A stretch of DNA of 64,000 nt from Mucilaginibacter rigui (GTDB lineage: Bacteria; Bacteroidota; Bacteroidia; Sphingobacteriales; Sphingobacteriaceae): contig NZ_JACWMW010000003.1 in assembly GCF_014773275.1 (NCBI RefSeq), positions 434,001 to 498,000 of the forward strand. Direction: 5' to 3'. How positions within the stretch are numbered: the first letter of the stretch is position 1; every line of letters starts with the position of its first letter. Of this stretch, positions 58,064 to 64,000 are shown piece by piece. Made by a program: the position numbers and the translations under genes. The notes beneath the pieces are model-generated. The model saw nothing but the letters and a program-made list of their open reading frames with translations, had not been told where the DNA came from and did no database searches.

Positions 58064-59809
58064 TTACATAATTAGCCTGACACCGCCAAGTTCGGAAACA
58101 TGATATGGGAATTTGTTACTTGGAGCGCCGATAAACATAAAATTTTTAGGAATATCCCATTTCTTGGATAGCTGATCGATGATCTCCGGACCGAAGATGC
58201 CGTCAATCTCTACGAAATCAATGTCGATCTCCGGATAAGCCCTGTCCAAAACCTCTATATCCTTTCTAAGGCTATCATTATTGCTGTCCTCATTAGCGAT
58301 GTGAACGATCTTAAGGCGTTTGGTTGGTTCATTATCCTCAACATAAATCATCACCCTATTTAAAATAGATACGTTATCTCCGCGGGTAAAAAAAACCAAC
58401 TCCTGCGACTTGATTTTTACAAGGGCACGGTGCAAACGGACGTTGCTTAGGATCAACTTACGCAAAGGTTCTTTAAGATAGGTGATAGAATAAATCAAAT
58501 AACGGATAATTCGGGCACGGTTCAGCATAATAATGATGAATAACATAGCAGGTATCAGGTATTTAATAAATACGTAAAACGAAAGGATATTAAGTTTCAT
58601 GTTACCTAAAAAAGCGGCTATTATGAACACAATGGCAATAACAACGGAAATTACCGGCGCGTTTTCTACCCTTGGCAGTTTACTTCTTTTTGCTTTGAGC
58701 AATAAGTTACCTATTCCAAAAAGTGCCATAACCAGCAAAAAAGAGAACGTATAAACACCGGCGAGATTGGCCAGGTTGCCTTTAGTGACTAATAAGATAG
58801 AAACACACAGCGAAAAAAAACCTATAACGATGCGGTAATTTACTCCCCGGCGGTTCTTTTCCAGAAAAAAGTTGGGTAAAATGCGGTCCAGGGTTATACG
58901 CTCTGCCAGCCCGGTCACGCCTACATAAGAAGTTAATACAGCGCCGCTCAATACCAGTACGGCATCAATCGAAATGATATAACTCAACCAGCTTCCGCCT
59001 GCAATTTGCCCCATGAACGATAGTAAAGATTCCTGATGATTATTTATAGAAGCCATCGGAATGATACTTAAGGCGAGGAGCGCAATAGCCGGGTTAAAAA
59101 AACTAACTACACGCCACATATTCCGGAGGGTCTTTGGAAATACGCCATCCTTTTGTTCTTCCACGAAGTTTGCCGAGCTTTCAAAACCCGAAATACCCAG
59201 CATGGCTGCTGAAAAGCCCAGGAAAAGGGCCATCGCCAGTCCGCCTGAGCTAACTGGCAAGTGCCAGTTAGCCAGAAAAATCGCAAAGCCATTGTTCAGA
59301 ATGAACCAGCAGCATGTTAAAACCAGCAGGCTTAATGAAGCCAAATGCGTGATAAAGATAATGACCGCCACAACAGCGGATTCGCCCATTCCGATAATGG
59401 CAAGCATCATAAAAATAAGCAGGATCATGATCGTAGCTGGAATAAGAGGCAGTGAATGAACGATGCCATGAAAATAGAACATGGCCTCATAGGCAGAAAT
59501 AACCGCTGTTGCCATGTAAGAAAGTATAGTAAGGCATGCTGCGAAGGAGGCTGTTCTTTTTGAGGCGGTGTTAAGAAGCACATTGTAAGCGCCACCGTTT
59601 AAAGGCAAAGCTCCTACAACCTCTCCATATATTTTCCGGAAAAGGAACAATACCAATGCTACGATCAGCAAAGAGAGCCAGGCATACTGACCGGCGTAGG
59701 CAATAGTTAACGCCGAAACATATAAACAGGACGAACTAATGTCATTGCCGCAGATGGATGTTGCCTGTAATTCATTTAATTTAGGATGGGCAACATTGGC
59801 TTTTTTCAT
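58064..59809 (-). CDS. APC-family amino acid/cation permease
   Basis: The 581-aa protein has about 12 membrane helices of the APC superfamily, with the helix 1 motif NDISSSCLYVSALTIAYAGQ and a helix 6-like ISGFESSANFVEEQK unwound segment. A cytoplasmic C-terminal domain of about 130 aa (with NEDSNNDSL and FMFIGAPSNKFPYHVSELGG) resembles a UspA-like module. Its substrate is unknown; K+/Cl- or amino acid transport are both possible. It is the third gene of the operon CPA1-DUF389-APC, eight bases after the DUF389 gene. Confidence 0.87.
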   Translation of the reverse strand: MKKANVAHPKLNELQATSICGNDISSSCLYVSALTIAYAGQYAWLSLLIVALVLFLFRKIYGEVVGALPLNGGAYNVLLNTASKRTASFAACLTILSYMATAVISAYEAMFYFHGIVHSLPLIPATIMILLIFMMLAIIGMGESAVVAVIIFITHLASLSLLVLTCCWFILNNGFAIFLANWHLPVSSGGLAMALFLGFSAAMLGISGFESSANFVEEQKDGVFPKTLRNMWRVVSFFNPAIALLALSIIPMASINNHQESLLSFMGQIAGGSWLSYIISIDAVLVLSGAVLTSYVGVTGLAERITLDRILPNFFLEKNRRGVNYRIVIGFFSLCVSILLVTKGNLANLAGVYTFSFLLVMALFGIGNLLLKAKRSKLPRVENAPVISVVIAIVFIIAAFLGNMKLNILSFYVFIKYLIPAMLFIIIMLNRARIIRYLIYSITYLKEPLRKLILSNVRLHRALVKIKSQELVFFTRGDNVSILNRVMIYVEDNEPTKRLKIVHIANEDSNNDSLRKDIEVLDRAYPEIDIDFVEIDGIFGPEIIDQLSKKWDIPKNFMFIGAPSNKFPYHVSELGGVRLIM

Positions 59810-59817
59810 TACTGGCT

Positions 59818-61140
59818 TTATTGGATGATCAACTTAAGTGATGGCGACTGGTAGCGTTGTTGCAACCATTGCTGTAATTTTACAACGTCGGGTTTGCGTA
59901 ATGGTTTTCCGAAACGGGCCATCGCAATTTTTTGCGTATCAACACGAAGTGAATCTGCCGTGCGAATAGCTATTTTATTTACGCCGAAAGTTTTTAATGT
60001 AGGATAAAGAAATTTCATTTCCAAAATCACCACACTATCTATGGCAACATTTTTTTTGGGCATCACACGAATGGTGTCGGTAGCAGCACGACTGCTGAAA
60101 ACGTCCTCTAAAATACTTGCCTTAATTTGTGAAAAATTTAACTGATGCCTTGCATCCAAGCCCTGGCGGATGGTTAGGGTCACATTATTCAAACGGTATT
60201 TATTCATATGGAGCTTCAATGAATCAATTACCGGCTTATCGAGAATGTTACCGATCAAGAGCAAATCAATACTTTTTTTATCGCTGCTATACTTGAAAGA
60301 TTTTGAAACTACCTGCGTGTTGTCAAAATGGAATTGTTCCTCAACAAATTTCCGTGCATTACTTTCAAATATGCTTCTGTTTACAATACGGTAGGCCATA
60401 TATACGCTGGGAATTATTGTAATAACAACAATCAGGATGACGTATCTCGTTACTTTTTTCTCAGCACCAGGCGTTTCAAAAACCTTTTTGTGCATTTTTA
60501 GGTATCTGGCCATTAAAAATGTAGCAATGGCAATAAAAACGCTATTGATAAAATAAAGATAGATCGCACCAAAAAAGAAATACCACTTTCCCATAGCCAA
60601 GCCAAACCCTGCCGTGCATAAGGGGGGCATCAAAGCCGTAGCGATAGCAACACCCGGGATCACATTATTTTTCTCTTTTCGCGAGGCAGCAACCATACCA
60701 GCCATGCCACCAAAAAAGGCAATGAAAACGTCCCAGGTTGATGGTGATGTTCTTGCCAGCAATTCAGACTGGGCTTCATGTAAAGGGGTGATGGAAAAGT
60801 ATATTGTAGATGTTATGATCGCAATGATAGTTGCAACGAGTAAGTTTTTGCCTCCCTTTTTAACCAGTTCCAGATCATTAATGCCAATCCCTAAACCGAT
60901 ACCCATAACCGGCCCCATAATTGGCGAAATAAGCATCGCACCGATAATTACAGCTGTAGAATTAACATTAAGGCCTATAGAGGCGATGAAAATGGCAAAG
61001 ATCAGCGCCCAAAGATTTGCGCCCCTGAAATCAACGTTTTTTCGGATGGAACTGACAATATCCGACTCTTCGGCTTTATCTTCCTGAAGATTAAAACGAT
61101 GAGTAAGCAGATAACGAATTTGACGAAACAGGTCGCTCAT
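59818..61140 (-). CDS. DUF389 family membrane protein
   Basis: The 440-aa protein has an N-terminal DUF389 domain: an acidic start, then six membrane helices with the signature SIGLNVNSTAVIIGAMLISP and IMGPVMGIGLGIGINDLELV. The C-terminal 180 residues form a soluble domain outside the membrane after a last helix. The family is uncharacterised but often lies with ion antiporters. It starts four bases after the CPA1 antiporter and ends eight bases before the APC permease, so it may regulate or assist them. Confidence 0.88.
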   Translation of the reverse strand: MSDLFRQIRYLLTHRFNLQEDKAEESDIVSSIRKNVDFRGANLWALIFAIFIASIGLNVNSTAVIIGAMLISPIMGPVMGIGLGIGINDLELVKKGGKNLLVATIIAIITSTIYFSITPLHEAQSELLARTSPSTWDVFIAFFGGMAGMVAASRKEKNNVIPGVAIATALMPPLCTAGFGLAMGKWYFFFGAIYLYFINSVFIAIATFLMARYLKMHKKVFETPGAEKKVTRYVILIVVITIIPSVYMAYRIVNRSIFESNARKFVEEQFHFDNTQVVSKSFKYSSDKKSIDLLLIGNILDKPVIDSLKLHMNKYRLNNVTLTIRQGLDARHQLNFSQIKASILEDVFSSRAATDTIRVMPKKNVAIDSVVILEMKFLYPTLKTFGVNKIAIRTADSLRVDTQKIAMARFGKPLRKPDVVKLQQWLQQRYQSPSLKLIIQ

Positions 61141-61144
61141 AAAT

Positions 61145-62392
61145 TTACTTTTGAGATTTTACCTGCAATTTTTGTGCAAGTTTACCGATGGTTAAACCTT
61201 GAACCAATATCGAGAAGACTACGACGATATAAGTAATGAGTACAAATTCATCCCTGTGCATGCCAGCACTTAGCGATAGGGCCAATGCAACAGATATACC
61301 GCCCCGCAAGCCCCCCCAAGTCAGAATGGCGATGGCATTGTTTTCAAATTTGATCTTATAACGCAATAACATCACTGGAAATATGACGGATATCCACCGG
61401 GCCAATAACACGATAAGGATAGAAATTGCGCCGATGATCATGACGGTTGAATTGATTTTGATGATGAGCATTTCCAGGCCGATAAACAGGAATAGGACGG
61501 CGTTCAATATCTCATCAACCAAATGCCAGAACTTACCAAGGTAATCACGGGTTTCATCAGACATACCTTCGCTCTTAGCTTTATTCCCGGTTACAATGCC
61601 CGCCACAACCATTGCCAATGGCCCGGAAACGTGCAGGTGGGAGGCCAGCGTATAACCTCCCATTACAATAGCAAGCGTAATTAAAACTTCCACCTTATAT
61701 TCGTCTATAGATCGGAGGGCCAGGAAACCCAGGTAACCCAGAACTGCTCCGAAAGCCAGCCCCCCTACAGCTTCCTGAAAAAAAAGCTTGCCAATTTCTG
61801 TAAGGGAAAACGCTCCGTCTGACGATCGGGCAATTTGAGCGATACTAATAAATATCACTACAGCCACGCCGTCGTTGAACAAAGACTCCCCGGCGATCTT
61901 CACTTCCAGTGATTCGGGTATTTTAGCCTGTTTTAAGATCCCCATCACGGCAATGGGATCTGTTGGTGAAATAAGCGAGCCAAACAGCAGGCAGTAAATA
62001 AATGGGATAGGCATACCGAAAAAGCCAAATAATAACCAGGTCATGCCCCCCACGAGAAATGTGGAAACCAGGATACCGATAGTAGCCAACAATAAAACCG
62101 GCCATCGTTCTGCCTTTAATTTAGCGGCATCAATATGGATGGCTCCGGCAAAAAGAAGGAAACTCAGCATAAAATTCATAAGCACATCCTGAAAATCGAC
62201 CGAGTTGGCTAACTGTACAGCTTTTTCAGATAACAGCGATTTTGAATTACCTAAGGTTACCAGGACCACAGAGCATATCAGTGACAAAGCCATAATACCA
62301 ATAGTTGGTGGCCATTTGATTAACCGGTGATTAATATAGGCGAACAGAGCGGCTAAAACTATGGTGATCGATATAATTTCCTGGGTATTCAT
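61145..62392 (-). CDS. CPA1-family Na+(K+)/H+ antiporter
   Basis: The 415-aa protein has 12 membrane helices of the NhaP/CPA1 type. The conserved ion-site segment is seen in [20 protein letters not shown], and the paired Asn-Asp in [17 protein letters not shown]. The late helix [15 protein letters not shown] is also standard. It should exchange cytoplasmic Na+ or K+ for protons. It leads the CPA1-DUF389-APC operon. With the MscS and trehalose genes nearby it adds to an ion and osmotic balance theme. Confidence 0.93.
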   Translation of the reverse strand: MNTQEIISITIVLAALFAYINHRLIKWPPTIGIMALSLICSVVLVTLGNSKSLLSEKAVQLANSVDFQDVLMNFMLSFLLFAGAIHIDAAKLKAERWPVLLLATIGILVSTFLVGGMTWLLFGFFGMPIPFIYCLLFGSLISPTDPIAVMGILKQAKIPESLEVKIAGESLFNDGVAVVIFISIAQIARSSDGAFSLTEIGKLFFQEAVGGLAFGAVLGYLGFLALRSIDEYKVEVLITLAIVMGGYTLASHLHVSGPLAMVVAGIVTGNKAKSEGMSDETRDYLGKFWHLVDEILNAVLFLFIGLEMLIIKINSTVMIIGAISILIVLLARWISVIFPVMLLRYKIKFENNAIAILTWGGLRGGISVALALSLSAGMHRDEFVLITYIVVVFSILVQGLTIGKLAQKLQVKSQK

Positions 62393-62694
62393 TTAGTCAA
62401 AGGCATTAATGTAATTATACTAAACTAATAAATTAACTTTCTTTTTTCGGATCAGCACCAGAATTATCACGCTAATCATCAAAATACTTCCTGTACATGG
62501 GGGGATCTTTGAACGACGCCAACCATGAATCTCATAAACTTCAATATTTCCTGACGTGATGATAGGGCGGGGCAACAGAAGCTTTTTCGGAAGTCGACTA
62601 TGACACGGGGAAAGCAGTACCTACCCATGTACATTTTAATACACTTATATCTAAAGTCTGCAGTTTATAATATATTTATTTAAGTAAAAACTGC
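62393..62694. other. Intergenic region without a clear gene
   Basis: This 302-bp stretch between the ackA 3' end and the antiporter start contains no supported coding frame or strong hairpin. The promoter of the antiporter operon should lie in its left part, near 62400-62450, which is AT-rich. Confidence 0.5.
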
Positions 62695-63900
62695 TTAGTG
62701 TGGGTGCCCGAATAGTTCGCGGCATTTCCGGGCTATGGCTAATTCTTCATTTGTTGGAACAACTAATACGCGTGTCCGTGCAGCACCAGTACTCAAATCA
62801 CGCACCCCGATTTTGTGTTTCGCATTCTCATAACTATCAAGGCTTATCCCAAGGAAATCCATTTCCCTGCAAACCAGCTCGCGGGTAAGTGCATCATTCT
62901 CGCCTATACCAGCCGTAAAAACTATTGCATCCAAACCGTTTAAAGCGGCTGCGTATGCGCCGATAAATTTTTTAATGCGGTAAGTATAAAGTCTATAGGC
63001 CAGCTTTGCTGCGGTATCGCCGGCAGCATACAGCTCGCTCACGTCACGCATATCACTATGCCCGCTTAATCCTTTCATACCGCTTTGCCTGTTTAACAGG
63101 TCAGAGATTTGAGCACTGGTGTAGCCCTTCTGCTCGCTCAGATATAGCAATACAGAGGGGTCAATAGTACCGCAACGGGTGCCCATAACCAAACCGTCTA
63201 ACGGTGTCATGCCCATACTTGTGTCTATACAGCGGCCACCATGTACGGCCGCCATGCTGCAACCGTTACCCAAATGAATCGTGATCAGTTTTGCGTCCGG
63301 TTTGCCGAGGTAAGCGGCGGCCTCGCGCGAAACAAATTCATGACTGATGCCATGGAAACCATAAACCCGTATCGCGTCCTCCGTGTAGAAATGTTCAGGG
63401 ATAGCGTAGCGATAAGCCTCTGCAGGCAGCGTTTGGTGAAAAGCGGTATCAAACACTACCACCTGCAGCGCCCGGGGGAACAGGGCCTCGGCAACTTCAA
63501 TGCCTTTAACGTGGCCCGGGTTGTGCAGCGGTGCCAGATCGTACAGGGCAATGATCTTTTCTTTAACCTCTGGGGTGATGACCGTTGTAGCAGTAAGCGT
63601 TTCCCCTCCATGTACTACACGGTGGCCTACAATAGCAATATCGCCCTGGTTTTTGATTACGGCAATATCCGGGCGGGTGAGCAGCGCGGTAAGTGCGGTC
63701 ATGCCTGCGGCATGGTCGGGAACCGGCTCATCAAGCCGGATCGTCTGTTGCCGGCCTTCAGCCAGCAACTTGTGCGTGATCTGACTTGTTTGTTGTCCGA
63801 TGCGCTCGATAAGACCGCTGCAGAGAGCTTCGTCCGAGTCAACGGGAAAAAGTTGATATTTGATAGAGCTGCTGCCCGAATTAATTACCAGTGTATACAT
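62695..63900 (-). CDS. ackA: Acetate kinase
   Basis: The 401-aa protein has the acetate kinase signatures: VINSGSSSIKYQLF at the start, the GHRVVHGGE loop, FDTAFHQTLP, and GFHGISHEFVSREA with GNGCSMAAV for nucleotide binding. It converts acetyl phosphate and ADP to acetate and ATP, or the reverse. It starts 15 bp after the phosphate acetyltransferase stop, giving the standard pta-ackA order for overflow acetate metabolism. Length is full for the family. Confidence 0.96.
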   Translation of the reverse strand: MYTLVINSGSSSIKYQLFPVDSDEALCSGLIERIGQQTSQITHKLLAEGRQQTIRLDEPVPDHAAGMTALTALLTRPDIAVIKNQGDIAIVGHRVVHGGETLTATTVITPEVKEKIIALYDLAPLHNPGHVKGIEVAEALFPRALQVVVFDTAFHQTLPAEAYRYAIPEHFYTEDAIRVYGFHGISHEFVSREAAAYLGKPDAKLITIHLGNGCSMAAVHGGRCIDTSMGMTPLDGLVMGTRCGTIDPSVLLYLSEQKGYTSAQISDLLNRQSGMKGLSGHSDMRDVSELYAAGDTAAKLAYRLYTYRIKKFIGAYAAALNGLDAIVFTAGIGENDALTRELVCREMDFLGISLDSYENAKHKIGVRDLSTGAARTRVLVVPTNEELAIARKCRELFGHPH

Positions 63901-63915
63901 CGTTATAAGTTGAAT

Positions 63916-64000
63916 TTAAAGGACTGCGTCTTGTGCCTGTATAGCGGTTATGATCACGGTGTTGAAAACATCGTCTACGGTGCAGCCGCGGCTGAGATCA
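63916..64000 (-). CDS. pta: Phosphate acetyltransferase, 3' end only
   Basis: The last 27 codons are visible and read DLSRGCTVDDVFNTVIITAI then QAQDAVL, stop. DLSRGC-VED-V.T-.ITA.QA is the usual end of bacterial Pta. The rest lies outside the right edge. It makes acetyl phosphate from acetyl-CoA and feeds the acetate kinase encoded 15 bp downstream. Confidence 0.85.
   Translation of the reverse strand, partial: DLSRGCTVDDVFNTVIITAIQAQDAVL

Noticed and set aside
60614..61087. 157-codon plus-strand frame inside the DUF389 gene
   Set aside because: Antisense shadow of a conserved membrane protein; hydrophobicity mirrors the real gene.
1..64000. CRISPR arrays, tRNA or rRNA genes, intact insertion sequences
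   Set aside because: I looked for regularly spaced repeats, cloverleaf-like sequences and transposase motifs and found none that I could support.

Overview
The window looks like chromosome of a Bacteroidota bacterium, most likely Sphingobacteriaceae (a Mucilaginibacter- or Pedobacter-like genome). This is inferred from the AT-rich gene gaps, LytS/LytTR two-component pairs, HxlR- and AraC-type regulators, DUF2147, DUF4369-TlpA and cytochrome P460 lipoprotein families, and one TAnnTTTG-type promoter box. No tRNA, rRNA, CRISPR array or intact insertion sequence was seen. Several gaps hold decayed gene fragments, so this is accessory-rich, slowly eroding chromosome.

Layout. 1-0.7 kb: 3' part of a LytTR response regulator. 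1.1-7.0 kb: a LysR regulator, a dihydroorotase relic, and a minus-strand operon dabB-dabA-DUF6671, a predicted energy-coupled inorganic carbon uptake system. 7.9-12.5 kb: a tightly overlapping four-gene plus-strand operon (95-aa protein, ABC exporter with an unusual nucleotide-binding domain, HlyD-type adaptor, TolC-type outer membrane protein). 13.1-18 kb: a LytS/LytTR pair, then small secreted proteins, a lipoprotein hydrolase and a serine beta-lactamase-like hydrolase. 18.2-20.8 kb: a NarL-type two-component system with a TPR sensor. 21-26 kb: four small exported proteins and a 730-aa protein of unknown role. 26.5-28.4 kb: an SDR, a nitroreductase pseudogene and an HxlR regulator. 28.5-31.7 kb: a minus-strand operon coupling a cytochrome P460-like haem protein and a lipoprotein to a third LytS/LytTR pair, whose kinase is frameshifted. 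32-38 kb: AraC regulator, thioredoxin-fold proteins, an OmpR-type two-component system with a tandem-repeat operator, and a cupin.

38.3-42.1 kb: a TsdA-type dihaem cytochrome c (thiosulfate dehydrogenase family), a DsrE-like periplasmic protein, a solute-binding protein and a LysR regulator, probably a sulfur-oxidation module. 42.7-44 kb: a divergent SDR/HxlR pair with four operator half-sites. 44.8-48.1 kb: a LOV-domain blue-light histidine kinase with its receiver protein, a DUF892 ferritin-like protein and another receiver. 48.7-51.4 kb: an ohrR-doxX-DJ-1-ohr-nitroreductase peroxide-defence operon with a palindromic operator. 51.7-64 kb: MscS channel and bifunctional trehalose synthase (osmotic stress), a universal stress operon, a CPA1 antiporter-DUF389-APC permease operon, and pta-ackA (acetate metabolism).

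How the parts fit. The window is dominated by sensing and stress functions: about six two-component systems, peroxide, osmotic and light responses. The DAB carbon-uptake operon and the TsdA module together raise the possibility that this heterotroph supplements growth with bicarbonate uptake and thiosulfate oxidation; that link is inference.
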